Counted from the stretch's first letter, positions 11,642 to 23,013 are shown. The stretch: DNA of 64,000 bases from Pyrenula massariospora (GCA_021030905.1 JAGFMI010000022.1:124001-188000), one strand, 5' to 3'. The notes: a model not told the origin generated them from the sequence alone. Program-made: numbers and translations.

Positions 11642-12790
11642 TTATACGTCCATATCACGTGCCAGCGACTTAAAGCCATGGAACCCTAACTGGACCCGAT
11701 GCTGGTAAGGTGCGCGAGCACCCCAACAAAAGACCAAGTCAGTCTTTCGGCCAGACCAGTCGCCCTGACGGACATCTACCGAGTGTAACTTACCATGGAA
11801 GCTTCCTTGTTCGACCTCCCAGTCCAGATGAATCCAGAATGTCAGCGACTCCAACGGCAGCAACTCGGATTCAGATTCATCTATGAATTGGCGGAGGTGA
11901 CTCTTGACTTCAGACGGGAGATCGACCCGTGTTTGAAGTTCTCGGAAAACAGCGGCAGTGAGTGGAACACGTGCGCCATCAATTAGCATGCCCACGATTT
12001 GAAATTTCGTATACATCTGCGCGAGCATGACTTTAGTGGGGAGATAGGGGAATCTCTGCACCGTACTCTGCTCGCCAGCAGGACTGAGATGTATCTCGGG
12101 GACCGGAACGAAGTGGTGGACCGAAGTGAAGCTAAGTTGTGCTCTCGCATTCGGAGAACCCATCGTCTCAAGGAAGCAGATGTATTCGGCTAACATGGCG
12201 TGGATGACCTGTGCTCGAATATTGTCAGAAGGGCGCTTCCGTAACAGATCGCGGTACACGAGGCTCCAGTGGACGCACCTATGGTCATCATGACGGGGAG
12301 TTTCCAAGCCCCAGTTGATCACGCCTTGATGGTGCCGAACAGATCCATCATACGGAGAGATCTCAGTGTGGGTCACCTCAACGTGCCCGTGGTCGTTGTC
12401 CTCATTGCAAGGCTGCGCTGGTAGCACGACGACCGCTCGACAAAGTGGGCACGTTGCCGCTTCGTGTCTATCCTTCTGAAGTTGAGCGAACCAAACTCCG
12501 AGGCACTGAGCACAGAATGTCCGCTCACATCCTTTGTGCGTGATATTGGGCGTGTCCTGCTCATGAGTTTCGTGGCAGATAGGACATGAGCTGTCGCGCT
12601 TGCCAGGGCCGAATCCTCTGCTTAGTCCATCTGTTTGAAAGGCTGAGTCGACTATAGCCTCTAGGGAATCCCCTCGTCGGACAGATCTTAGTTGAGGAGC
12701 TGTGAATTGACCAGCCCTCAGTTGAGAAATTATCCGTTCAAAATCTGTCGGTCGTAACGGTAGAGAGACTGTCTGTTGAAAATCTGCCAT
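11642..12790 (-). CDS. RING-finger-like protein with one unusual ligand position
   Basis: Single-exon gene of 382 residues. A RING-like zinc module spans about residues 68-120: CPIC, then GCERTFCAQC, then CPLC. In a classical C3HC4 RING the third pair is C-x-H-x2-C-x2-C. Here the His position is Arg (CERTFC); a His three residues earlier (THKGC) could coordinate instead, or the site may be empty. The downstream 260 residues match nothing I recognise. Likely an E3 ubiquitin ligase or a relative that lost E2 binding. The ATG at 12788-12790 is the first in frame; an AT-rich run (12803-12819) lies just upstream. It converges on the F-box gene, another ubiquitin-related gene, which may be chance. 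Confidence 0.75.
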   Translation of the reverse strand: MADFQQTVSLPLRPTDFERIISQLRAGQFTAPQLRSVRRGDSLEAIVDSAFQTDGLSRGFGPGKRDSSCPICHETHEQDTPNITHKGCERTFCAQCLGVWFAQLQKDRHEAATCPLCRAVVVLPAQPCNEDNDHGHVEVTHTEISPYDGSVRHHQGVINWGLETPRHDDHRCVHWSLVYRDLLRKRPSDNIRAQVIHAMLAEYICFLETMGSPNARAQLSFTSVHHFVPVPEIHLSPAGEQSTVQRFPYLPTKVMLAQMYTKFQIVGMLIDGARVPLTAAVFRELQTRVDLPSEVKSHLRQFIDESESELLPLESLTFWIHLDWEVEQGSFHGKLHSVDVRQGDWSGRKTDLVFCWGARAPYQHRVQLGFHGFKSLARDMDV

Positions 12791-12819
12791 GTCAATATCT
12801 CAATATGTATATATATATT

Positions 12820-13851
12820 CAGGTTGTTAAAGACCAGCTGAGCAAGATCGATGTTACGGAGAACGAACCGAGGTTGGATTTCGAGTCGCAGACAATGTTA
12901 AGAAGATGAAGGAGGAGAGAATGCAGACGGTGAAGAACGAATGGCAACGACTTTTAAGCTGAGAACTCTGCCAGTGACATCAAATCCCAGAACAAAGAAC
13001 CATTCTCTGTTGGATACCCTGTGCTCTTTGATGGCGGTTGAAGGATTTAGTCGATTGCACAAAGCCATTGTGCACTACAAGGGTTTTTCTATTGGCTTCT
13101 GTCATTGATGAAAGCAATGAGCCGAATCTAGAATCTACACTGGATGTGGAATAGGGGGGTTAGTGACTGCTACTGTCGCTGATGGCTGAGAATCAAACAT
13201 AGGAACGTGTCGAAGATCGATTAGAGTATAATATAAACTTCAGCACGGCTGATATGGCGCATTCCTTAGCCAAAGGCCATTGAATGAAGACTGGTAGTGG
13301 CTGAGACACGGGCCGCTACGCGTTGATCTAATGTGCGGTAGTGAAGGAGATTACTTTATCAAGCAAGTCCAAATAGGTACTATGTATTATGCTCAGTGGG
13401 CCCTCGAATCAGATAGGTACCTTGCTATTGAGCGGATAGCGAAGTGGACAAGTCTGGTCGAACTCTCAATTGGGAGTGGTTTGAAGGGACGGAATTGCTC
13501 CGCTCAGCGAGGTAATCGCATACGAGCGTGATTGACCTCGAAAAATAAAACTTTTCGGGCTTCTACTACCAATTGGTGTCTAGGGATTACACTTCGTACT
13601 GCTGCTTATTGTTCGTGCCTCATAGATTGAGCTAGTCTGATGATCATGACTGAACCGTTGCCGCTCACGTATGCTCGGGGCCCGGAGGGCGGCTAATCTA
13701 CCAAATCGAGGGATCGAAATTCGCCTTCTCCGACTCAGCGCCAAACCGGGGTGCATATCTGGGTCGAGATTTATGGACGCCGTGGCCATCCTTTGATGCA
13801 CTTACCGTGCCATGTCCCCTTTGAATCTTCCACTCAAGCTTTGTCGCCGAA
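12820..13851. other. Intergenic, RING gene to mpaB-like gene
   Basis: No supportable gene in about 1 kb. It contains an AT-rich element near 13225-13240 (TATAATATAAAC) and presumably both divergent promoters. Confidence 0.5.
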
Positions 13852-15145
13852 ATGATGGATCTATGGTCCGCGGCCACTGTTGTGGCGATCACGCTATCGT
13901 ACCTAGTTCTAGTGTCGAGCATGCGTGGAAAAAGAGCAGGAGAAACACCCAGCAAATATGGAATGAAGCGGCGCGAGGACTTTAGAAATTTGACCGTGGA
14001 TAATGCTCAAGCAATACTGAAAGATCTGACGGAGCTCGAATTCCCCAAGGTCATGGGTCTGTCAATTGTCTTTGCATTGTTCAAGGTAGGCTTCAACTCT
14101 TCAATCGCTACTAGATGATATGCGTAAGGCTGACGTACCTATGTCGCAGACCTATGGGATACCTAGTATTTCCTCGCTTCTACTTTCGACCGGCGAACTA
14201 GCGAATGTGGAGACGGCCTCGAAACGCACGGCTGATACTGGAGTTTTGCTTCTAGAATTCGCCCTGAACAGTCCTTCCTCCAAACGTTCGGTTCAAGCAA
14301 TAGCACGCATGAATTTTTTGCATGGTAGATACTTGAGAGCCGGAAAAATCAAGAACACAGACATGCTGTATACTCTAGGGGTATTCGCCCTTGAACCGGT
14401 CCGATGGGTCGAGCGGTACGAGTGGCGAAAACTTACAGATCTGGAAATTTGCGCCTCTGGCACCTATTGGAAATACATAGGGGAAGCCATGGAGATATCA
14501 ATGGATCCGCTTCCATCCTCAAAAGACGGTTGGCGGGATGGGCTGGGCTGGATCCAAGAAATGGAGACTTGGTGCAATCAATACGAAACAGAATTTATGG
14601 TTCCTGCGGACGTCAACCATAAGTTAGCTTTGGCACATTTAGATATACTGTTACTAAATGTGCCAAAGTCATTTCAACCTTCGGTCCACAAGACTGTGTC
14701 GGTCATTGTTGGCGAGCGATTGCAAAAAGCTATGCTCTTACCAACACCATCCCAAATTACCTGCTGGATTATTGGAACGATTGTCACTCTACGGAAGTAT
14801 CTCTTGCGCTATCTTACTTTGCCCCGTCCAGAATGGCGGAGAAAGGATTATGTGGCAGATTTCAATCGAAAGACCGGCAAGTACAATGCAAAGGAGTACC
14901 TTTCTCACCCGTGGTATGTGAAGCCAACGTTCAAGCGCCGCTGGGGGCCTCGCGGCCTTCTGACACGAGCCTTGGGACGCAAACTTCCCGGAGATGATCA
15001 CGACAAGTACGCACCGGAAGGGTTCACCATCTCCGAAGTTGGTCCGGCGTCTGTGCGCTGCAAAGGTCTTGACGAGATGGAACGAACCGAGAATCGATTA
15101 TCTCAAATACAGCTGGGTGGATGTCCGTTCCATGGACGGGCGTGA
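13852..15145 (+). CDS. ER-bound oxygenase mpaB/mpaB'-like (DUF2236 / Lcp-type)
   Basis: Predicted membrane-tethered oxygenase, 409 residues after removing an intron at 14086-14149. A hydrophobic anchor occupies residues 3-23. The body has the family segments TYGIPSISSLLLSTGEL, ARMNFLHGRYL, DMLYTLGVFALEPVRW and YEWRKLTDLE, and ends in GCPFHGRA. From the literature, MpaB' of the mycophenolic acid pathway cleaves a farnesyl side chain, and bacterial Lcp cleaves polyisoprene; both are haem-type oxygenases. The His in FLHGRY is a candidate ligand. The substrate here is unknown. It lies 4-9 kb from a P450, UstYa and alpha/beta hydrolase gene, so a role in the same metabolic block is possible but only inferred from position. 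Confidence 0.85.
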
Positions 15146-15191
15146 GAGCGACATGATGCGGATAAAACATAATACTGGGAATATGATACAA

Positions 15192-16496
15192 CTAATGTAT
15201 ATTTGGCAAGAAGCTTGTCCATTGAACATTTTCGAAGCATCCTGCTGGAAGGGCTCGAAGGCTCACAATTACTTCAATGATGACCACCATTCTGGCAAGA
15301 AAATACATGGCACCTGGTATAAAGAATAACAGCATCTGTGGCCACCGAAATTTATAATCATGGAACGTTCGAAGCCCCGCCACTGTATAATTTGAAGCAA
15401 TGATGGCTCCCGCTTCAAGCGCACAACCGCACCCTAGCACTATGCCATTGCTTAAACAGGTATATCGCCACAGCATTTGCTCAGTCCTTGTAGGAAATGT
15501 GAAATTCCAAGCTGCGAGCTGGAAAGTCCCAAAAGCTGCTGTTGGGATTGCCACTATGACAATCATCTTCCAATTATGAAGAAGCGAGTCTCGATCATTG
15601 GGTATTCGAGATAAGGGTCGTTCCTCATTGCACCAGAGTCTTTTGCAAGGCATCATTTTTGAGGTGTAAATCAAGGGGTCTATAAAGTCTAATGGCGTGT
15701 CTTCCCAAGTCTTGTCGATAATCTGCTCTGCCCGACAGAGTATATCTTCAATCTTCGTTTCACTGACCACAATCGTTGCAGTCTGCACATCCAGCGGCTT
15801 CCGGAACCAAAAGAAGAGTGACATGCCAGTGCAGGTCAGAAGTGCGAGCGTTGAGAGCTCCAGTAGAGTGATCGCTTTGTGCTGCAATGCTCTGGCAATG
15901 ACTTGCAGCGTAAACCAAGCGGATTGGAACCCAGCGATCAACTTGGCAAAGGCGTCTGCTTTACTCTTGTCCCATATCTCTTTCTTCGTGATCCCTGGTG
16001 GAGAAAGATGCCGCGTCGACAACAGGTAGTGTAACTGCCGTGCAGTCACGGGGAAAGGCTTGCTGTCCGGAGCTTGAAGTATGAAGCCTCCGCTGTCCGC
16101 GTAAAAGGCGTGGACCAGAGTCCACCCTTGAACTCCAATGGCTTTCATATCAGCAACCGATCTCCTAGCGGAAGCCCATTGGCCAGCTGCAAAAAGCATC
16201 AAAAGCTCTGGTGCTAGAATGGCAAGAAAAAACCAGCGCAACTTTCGGAGAAATATTGTCCATCGTTTCTCCTGTCTACCCGGCACGTTGAGGTGAAGCA
16301 TTACCCAGATGCAAATGAATATCGTTGTTGCACAGCTCCAAATAATATCCATCGTCCCGCGCTTGTTCGGTTGAGGTACCCAACCCATCAAGGATACTCC
16401 TGATTGCTCGCGCTCGATAAGAGACTGGTCTCGAGATGCCCTCCACCTTGATGGAAAATGAAGGTTAGTCATGAGGCTAAAGGAAACTGTGAGCAT
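15192..16496 (-). CDS. Multi-pass integral membrane protein, fungal family of unknown function
   Basis: Single exon, 434 residues. About seven or eight hydrophobic segments are visible, starting with RGTMDIIWSCATTIFICIWV and followed by LHLNVP, a pattern I associate with a large fungal family of uncharacterised membrane proteins. The C-terminus has a long hydrophobic stretch (LLFFIPGAMYFLARMVVIIEVIVSL). A signal-peptide exon may lie upstream, since relatives often have one; the ATG at 16494-16496 is the first in frame. It is convergent with the mpaB-like gene, only 46 bp between stops. Function unknown. Confidence 0.78.
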   Translation of the reverse strand: MLTVSFSLMTNLHFPSRWRASRDQSLIEREQSGVSLMGWVPQPNKRGTMDIIWSCATTIFICIWVMLHLNVPGRQEKRWTIFLRKLRWFFLAILAPELLMLFAAGQWASARRSVADMKAIGVQGWTLVHAFYADSGGFILQAPDSKPFPVTARQLHYLLSTRHLSPPGITKKEIWDKSKADAFAKLIAGFQSAWFTLQVIARALQHKAITLLELSTLALLTCTGMSLFFWFRKPLDVQTATIVVSETKIEDILCRAEQIIDKTWEDTPLDFIDPLIYTSKMMPCKRLWCNEERPLSRIPNDRDSLLHNWKMIVIVAIPTAAFGTFQLAAWNFTFPTRTEQMLWRYTCLSNGIVLGCGCALEAGAIIASNYTVAGLRTFHDYKFRWPQMLLFFIPGAMYFLARMVVIIEVIVSLRALPAGCFENVQWTSFLPNIH

Positions 16497-16552
16497 GAAA
16501 TCTCTATTGAAGCAATATCCAAGTCCATCACGTCAGTCTTCTAAGTAAACAG

Positions 16553-16563
16553 TATATATATAT
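16553..16563 (-). promoter_or_regulatory. Candidate TATA element of the membrane-protein gene
   Basis: An uninterrupted TA alternation lies about 57-67 bp upstream of the start codon on the minus strand, a fitting place for a TATA box. No other evidence. Confidence 0.35.
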
Positions 16564-16569
16564 CAGAAC

Positions 16570-17359
16570 ATGCGGCTTCTGAGCTTTGACCATATGAGAA
16601 CGATACTCTTTTGAGATATTTGCGGCTCAATCGAGTGTCAGATTGCCGCCCTTAAGATCTGTACGATCTGCGGTTATAAGCTTGAAATGGCTTTGATCCA
16701 GTAGCCTTTGTCTCGTTTATCATTCCTGGCCGCCATTACAGGCGTATGTAGGTCACGTCTGAGATCTGAGATCCCATGGTGCTTCAGGTCTCCCCCCCTC
16801 CTCCTCAACCCAATCATAGAGGCCACTTTGCCGCCCCGGAGACCCCTTAGGCTGTGCCGCAGCGGTCACGACCGTGCTACATTGCGGCGTAGTATGCGGT
16901 TGACATGGTTCACAAGATATGAGGAATGAGGCCTCTGTTCCAGCATGCTTCACTGTTAGCCTGTGCTGGATTATCCTGACGAGCTGACTGGGGTCCGACT
17001 CTCCCTCATCAAGCAAGATAACACGGCCGAGGTGCTCTGGTCCCCGCAGTCACCCCACACCAAGGACGGTCTGCAAGTGCTCTTTGCTATTTGCGGTTCG
17101 CACGCTTGTGCTCCCCATTTCGGCTCACGGCTGTCAAGACAACCTGTAGATGAGATCATTCTACTAAGACTTGTGGTAGGGCTAGTCCACCATCGATACC
17201 CGAATTCAAGGCGGGGTTTGTCATTGGAACCTCGAGGTAAATGGAGTGGAAGAGAAACAATGTGATCCCATTCTTCCCATCAAGATAACCTTGAGCGCTT
17301 GCAAGTATCCCTTCTGTATGGTATAGTGATTCCTCGAGTACATCACCTTGCCTTCTACT
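16570..17359. other. Intergenic, membrane protein to hydrolase (divergent promoters)
   Basis: No supportable gene; several overlapping short frames without family motifs. Confidence 0.5.
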
Positions 17360-18379
17360 ATGTCAAAGACAAAAACAATTCATGTACCACATCTTGGTGG
17401 CATCGATGCTGGGTACCAGATGCCACATCCCTACGATGGGAGCAAACCTACTCTTGTCCTCGTCAATTCTTTCACGACATCCTCGGAGCTTTATCAGTCC
17501 CAATACGCCAACGAGAAACTCAATAAGGTAATGAATCTGCTGGCGATTGAATTGCTTGGTCATGGGCAAACAAGAACACAGAGCGAAACTTTCACATACT
17601 GGGATACGGGTCCGTTTGTCTGCCGTGATCAAGGTTTCTAGCGTGCGCTAAATACTTACGCCAGCGATCATGAACCTGCAAGTATTGGATGCTCTCAGCG
17701 TCAAGGGTAAAGTATTCGTTCTTGGGACGTCACAAGGAGGTTGGATTACGGTCAGAATGGCACTCCTTGCCCCGGGTCGTATTACCGGCATCATCCCGCT
17801 TGGCACATCTATGGACTACGAGAGCGAAAGGACCCGAAAGTTGGGATGCTGGGATGGCGTCGCCGCTTGCACAGGACCGATCGACCAATGGACAACAAAG
17901 TCTGCAACGCCCGACTTTGAGCCGGACAATGGATTCTGCGACTTCTTGATCGATGTCGGGTTCGGAAAGGGATGCCCGGCTGAAACGCGAGATTTCTGGA
18001 GGAAGACGATCAAGGAGAATTATCCTGGGGACGATGGAAGAAAAAGAATGAGGATGGCGGCAATCAATCTGCGGGAGCGGGATGGACTTCATGGGAGGCT
18101 TTTTGACGTGCGATGTCCGGTCTTCTGGTTGCATGTAAGTCGTTACGATGAATATTGGGGCAGTTGGAGATTGTGAAATATATGATGCTGATGATACTCA
18201 TTCAGGGCACGTCGGATGTTGTTTATTCAGTCGGCAATGCAGAGGAAGAGATCAAGATGTTTGTGAATTCGCCAGATGCGAAGTTGCAGGTAGTGAAGGA
18301 TGGACAGCATTTCTTGAGCTATTCGCACCCCGATGTGATTGACCAGGCTCTGATCGATTTTGTGGGCAAGTATTCCTAA
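17360..18379 (+). CDS. Alpha/beta-fold hydrolase
   Basis: Predicted soluble serine hydrolase, 297 residues, substrate unknown. Introns at 17610-17664 and 18135-18205 restore one frame. The nucleophile elbow is GTSQGG (Gly-x-Ser-x-Gly); the acid is probably the Asp of GTSDVV and the His that of DGQHF, in the right order and spacing. Early segments LVLVNSFTTSSELY and LLGHGQT fit the oxyanion region and strand order of the fold. The first donor is a weak GTCCGT, but the splice yields TYWDTAIMNLQVLDAL, which looks like an unbroken helix. The start at 17360 is the first ATG; the frame is open slightly upstream without one. It precedes the P450 on the same strand and could act on the same pathway. 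Confidence 0.87.
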
Positions 18380-19058
18380 GTGGAAAGGCCCGATTTTACA
18401 TATTTAGCGTCAATTGCAGAACATTGAAGTTCGTGTGCGGCCGTCCCAGAAGGACATCTATTTTGTCAACGAGGCCACGTGTGCCTTGCTTTTTACCCCG
18501 CTTCTTTGGAGGTCCATGCATCAATTCATTGCATTTGCGTGTCGATTAGAGGCTTAGTGGTATTCTTTTACTGCAGACACTGGGGTACGGGCTCCCAGGG
18601 CCGCTGCTTCTCGACAAGGTCTTGGTCAGGGATCAGCAACGAATCAAATCATCTCCACTGACGGAGTGTGGTTGCAGCTTTGCCTGATAGTTACACAATG
18701 CGCTGTACGGACCTCGCAGCCAGAGTCTTCATTTGATGCCTTGAACGAGGATGGATGCTCCTTCCTGTCTTCAATCAGCGTTCGGTAGACCCGATAGAGA
18801 AAATGGGGGCTTTACCACATCGCAGCCGCAACTATGCTGCAACCGATCCAAGTTCATTTTCTTCTGCTAGGGATTGATGGTCCGGGAGGCTCTCAAGCAC
18901 TGTCACCCATTAGATTGATCATGTAGGAGGGGAAGCTTTCTGTTCTGCTCGCTGTCTTTTTTGCTTTATCATTTTTCGATGTCCAGTATGTCCATGACTA
19001 ATTCTTTTTTGCAGCTAATCGACAAAGCAAACGTGAGCAGGAGACCTGACCCGATAGT
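18380..19058. other. Intergenic, hydrolase to P450
   Basis: No gene seen; contains the P450 promoter. Confidence 0.5.
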
Positions 19059-20874
19059 ATGATGACCTCAATTTTATGGGCAGTAGCCCTCGTCGTCGGT
19101 TTTGGAATTGCATCGTCTCTGGCCTTGCTTCTTGCCCAGCTCTGCTATAATCTATACCTCTCTCCTTTAGCCAAGTTCCGCGGCCCTTGGTACGCCATAA
19201 CATCCTCCTTGCCGAATGCAGCCGTGTCTCTTTGGCGAGTTGAACCGCAATGGCTGTTGTCAACTGTAAAGCGATACGGAGGTAAGAAATGATCCATGGG
19301 TTCCCGGAGATTATCGAAGGTATATTTGCTGAACGACTCCAGTCAATGATCCTACCCGCATTTCTCCTAATGTGTTACTATTTCCGAAGCCTTCTTCGCT
19401 TAAGGCTATATACTGGGAATCAAACCTCAATGAGAAATCTCGCCAATACGGAACCGGTGCTCTCGGACCCCCCAGTATCTTCACGACTCTGGACTCTAGG
19501 ACTCATAAGGCACTGAGAAAAGCTGTCGGTGGACCGGCAGTAAGACCAATCATGCCATGTGGCCGTTAATGGGAAACGGCTGACAGACCGTGTAGTGGAG
19601 CATTGGCTCTCTCAAGCACGAATGGGAGACTCGCATCGACAACCATATTCTACTGTTCTGCGGAAAGATGGCAGACAGAGCCAACACGGGTGAGCCAGTT
19701 TGTATGTCAGACAGATTTGCGTAAGTCACTTGGTACCAGGTTCTGCACCTGATGTGCTAAGGGTATTACAGCGAATTCACGGCTGATATTATGACCATGT
19801 TTTCGTTCTCAGAGCCATGGGGCTTCGTGAAAAATGGCCGTGATGAGCGCAAACTTCCGACAAGGATTGAAGCTATATGGGTTTGCCGCTCGATTTGTCC
19901 TTCTTCGAGATCATCTCTTGAAAATGCCCTCCATCAGAGGATGGCTGCTACCAAAAATGTCTGACAAAACGGGGATTGGCTCCTTGATCTCCGAAGGGAA
20001 CAAGCAAATCGCAACTCGCGAAAAGCAAAAAGCTGCCGGAGAGAAAACCGGAAACCGGGACTTTCTTCAGCAGTAAGACTCCGCTGGAAATATTCACAGT
20101 ACCGAATCAATTTCTAATAAACGACACAGGTGTCTAGACGCGCGCATTGACGGCCAACCCTTGAGCCATATCCAGAGACTCGCGCATGTAACAATCCTCA
20201 TCCAGGCCGGCGCAGACACGACTGGAACGATGCTGGGAAGCACCCTCCGCTTCTTGCTGCTGGATCCCGAGAAGAAACAAAAGGCGCAAGAAGAGGTAGC
20301 AGCCGCCGACGCCGCTCACCAACTGTCTCAACCCACCCAGTACGAAGAGACCCGCGCCCACCTCCCCTACGTCGGCGCCTGCATCACCGAAACCTTGCGC
20401 CTCAACCCATCCGCTCCTAATCTGCTCCCGCGTGTTGTCGGGGCCAAGGGGGCTGTCGTCGATGGACACTACGTTCCGCCCGGGACCGAGATCACGAGTA
20501 ATGCGTACGTTGTTCAGCGGGATCCAACGCTCTACGCTCCGGACCCGGAGAGCTTCAGGCCGGAGAGGTGGCTGGAGAGTGTGGAGAAGGCGAGGGAGAT
20601 GGAGAATGCGAGCTTTACGTTTGGGATGGGTCCGAGGGTTTGCTTGGGGAAGGATATTGCTTTTCTGGAGCTCTGGAAGCTCGTACCTGAGGTAGGAGGA
20701 TCTCTCGTTTTGTCGTAAAATTCGAAGATTTATGAAGATATGCTGACAATGGTCTAGATGATCCGAAGATTCGACTTTGAGCTTATCGATCCTGGAAAGT
20801 TTGTCGCGGTCGGGGGTGTTGCATGCAACCAAGGCTTCATCGTTAAGCTTAGCGCGAGAAAAGGTGGAAAGTGA
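19059..20874 (+). pseudogene. Cytochrome P450 monooxygenase with one-base frameshift in exon 4
   Basis: Membrane-anchored class II P450 of about 507 residues. Introns 19282-19342, 19540-19595, 19721-19771, 20073-20129 and 20692-20757 are all well formed. Motifs: N-terminal anchor with LYLSPLAKFRGPWYA, I-helix AGADTT, ETLR (ExxR), PERW and haem loop FGMGPRVCLG. The summed exon length is one base over a multiple of three. The frame reading EPWGFVKNGRDER ends at 19850, and the sequence continues as NFRQGLKLYGFAARF one base later, in the AAA at 19851-19853. No intron fits there. As given, the protein would terminate early and lose the haem site; one surplus A explains it, so either a recent null allele or a sequencing error. 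It faces the UstYa gene tail to tail (76 bp apart), which suggests a shared pathway. Confidence 0.85.
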
Positions 20875-20950
20875 TCTGAGCACTATGTTAACTTCTACAG
20901 TCATCCTCAATTCATGAAATCTCTTCTACTCTTAACAATCCACGCAACTC

Positions 20951-21955
20951 CTACCCCACCCCTCCCTCCCGCCCATCAGGAAACAAAGTGCTATGCTCAT
21001 ACCCAAACAACTCATAATACCCCTCCTCCATCGGCACAAGCGGCACATCCGCCGGCGTCCTCATCCTCTCATACTTCCCACCATCAACCCCATGCCCATC
21101 CCTCCACTCCACCAGCTGCTCAAAATCCCGACACCGCTTGTTGATGCTCATGTCGGGAAAGGCCCACGGCTGCGTGTCGGCCCACTGGAAGGTGATGATC
21201 TCGGTGTCGGCGTGGCACATGATGGTCTGCAGCAGCATGTCCGTGCAGTGGCGCAGGTGGATCCAGAACAGGCGGTCCTTTCGCCGCTTGTAGCTTTGTG
21301 AATTGTTGGAGAAAGGGTAGTCGGCGAAGGCGAGTTGGCGCAAAGAGTTGAGGCAGTGGATCTGGTGGAAGACTTCGAGCGTGCCGATGTAGGCGTGGGG
21401 TCCGAAGTGCCAGAGGGGGTCGGGGTAGCGGGCGACGGTGGAGGGGTCTTTGCCGAGGGCGAGGATGTCTTCTTTTGTGAGGGAGAGCATTTGTAGCACT
21501 TCGTACTCTTCGTAGAGCTCGTCGGTCGAGGGGCCGGGCTCGAGGCGTCCGAGGCCGGGCGAGGCTGGTGGGAACAGCGTGCCGTTGAATTGGACGTCCT
21601 TGAATCTTGGTGTCATGTCTTTGAATACGGGAGCTGCGTTCTGTGAGAAACTTGTCTTGGCCAGGAAGTTTCTGGTTGACTCACAGTACAATGTGGTCAT
21701 TTCGACGGCCTTCCTCATCGTCATAGCATCGTCTCGTCTATGGAAGACAACCAACGTTACGGTTAGGAGGAAGACCATCACGTTTACCGCAGAGCAGAGC
21801 CATATCCCGAGATTTCTATGTCCACAGGTAGATGTTCTACAATCTTCAATGTTGTTGCCGTCAATTTCCGGCCCAAGAAGCTTTTCTTTGGAGCTTTCGA
21901 ACTTCTGGTCCGAGTATTTGCTCAAGGGAAAGTATTTGAATGATTTCTTGAACAT
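20951..21955 (-). CDS. UstYa-family oxidase (DUF3328)
   Basis: Type II membrane protein of 334 residues, no introns. One transmembrane helix at about 49-71, then a lumenal domain with both family motifs: HQIHC (about 197-201) and HCTD (about 236-239). UstYa/UstYb-type proteins are copper-dependent oxidases that form macrocyclic ether or C-C bonds on tyrosine and other side chains in fungal RiPPs such as ustiloxin, phomopsin and asperipin; related members halogenate or oxidise other natural products. The open frame extends a few codons upstream, but the first ATG is at 21953-21955. It is 1,058 bp from, and divergent to, a secreted repeat protein (23014-24158) that resembles a RiPP precursor, and convergent with a P450. 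Confidence 0.9.
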   Translation of the reverse strand: MFKKSFKYFPLSKYSDQKFESSKEKLLGPEIDGNNIEDCRTSTCGHRNLGIWLCSAVNVMVFLLTVTLVVFHRRDDAMTMRKAVEMTTLYCESTRNFLAKTSFSQNAAPVFKDMTPRFKDVQFNGTLFPPASPGLGRLEPGPSTDELYEEYEVLQMLSLTKEDILALGKDPSTVARYPDPLWHFGPHAYIGTLEVFHQIHCLNSLRQLAFADYPFSNNSQSYKRRKDRLFWIHLRHCTDMLLQTIMCHADTEIITFQWADTQPWAFPDMSINKRCRDFEQLVEWRDGHGVDGGKYERMRTPADVPLVPMEEGYYELFGYEHSTLFPDGREGGVG

Positions 21956-23013
21956 TATCGTGCGCAATGATGGAACTGATGGTATGTTTCCGCTGCATGG
22001 AGTTCTAGAAGTCGAGAAAGTCCCTACCGATATTGAATGTCACTGACTACTTTATCGTATCAGGGTGCAAGAAGTGGCACGACAATTCCAACTCTGCCAT
22101 GTTTGCTATGAGTAGCTGTTGCACGAGTCCTGGCTACGTCGACCACATAACAAGTGTTTCACAAATGCTTCCAAGGTGTCGTTCTGATCCTCGGGATCCG
22201 ACATGTTACCGTTGGTCCGCTGTAATTCTCCGGAACCTGTCTGCCAGCATTGTTTGCTCGAAATGCTCACTTGGTTTGCTTGGGACGTTGTTAACTTCTA
22301 TGTCATCATCGAATAACGAATCCTTGCACGCCAGTGTACTAATTTTTGGATATCAGTGAGAGATTTTGGTTAGAGCCTGGTCGTATTCATGGTTCCTGTC
22401 GGTAAACTGTGTACACTTTCTAGCTCTGTTCAGGTAATTAGGCGGAAGGATACAAATATGTCATAACATGCTTGGTGGTCACAACTCTCGTCTTTCTTTC
22501 TCTTGCGAGGTCACTGTTTCGGATCTTTGCTACTGTAATGTGCTATCGACAGCGAGGATACTACTTCTAAATTTGTACTGAAAGTACAGCGAGGTTGCAC
22601 GGCTAATGGAGCGAGGCGTAAGTCCGCGCGCCGTAATGTATAAGGTGATTCAGAGCCACCGGAGTGATCTATGAGTGCCTCTAGGGATTTTGCACCAATT
22701 CTGGAAGAGACGAAATGACTGTGGTAGGAATATTGCTCGGCTAACACTTGTTTGCCTTTCAATTTATAAACCTTTCGATCAAGAGACCGCAAATATGCAG
22801 CTAGGCGTCGTGAGCACTTGAAGCCAGATTTCGAGAGTTCAGACAAAGATCCTCTGAACTTCGTCAAGATGTCAAAGAAAGGGGAGTCGCTAGAGATATG
22901 AAAAAGCTGTTTAGGTTAGCCCTTCACTGACAACCACCATCCGAGACATTTCATTTTCATCTCTTTCTATCCCATAAAAAGTCCACACCTGTTGAGCATT
23001 CATCCACAAATCA
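21956..23013. other. Intergenic between UstYa gene and repeat-protein gene (divergent promoters)
   Basis: No gene I can support. A minus-strand frame (22511-about 22900) lacks an ATG. It is preceded by a plausible intron 3' end (RC of 22900-22915 reads GCTAACCTAAACAG), so a small spliced gene is conceivable, but the product has no motif. A CATAAAAA element at 22973-22980 lies about 35 bp before the repeat-protein ATG and may be its TATA element. Confidence 0.35.

Noticed and set aside
22511-22915. Minus-strand open frame between the UstYa and repeat-protein genes, with an intron-like 3' splice end
   Set aside because: No ATG in frame, no recognisable motif, and it lies in the promoter region of the repeat protein. 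I kept it only as a remark.
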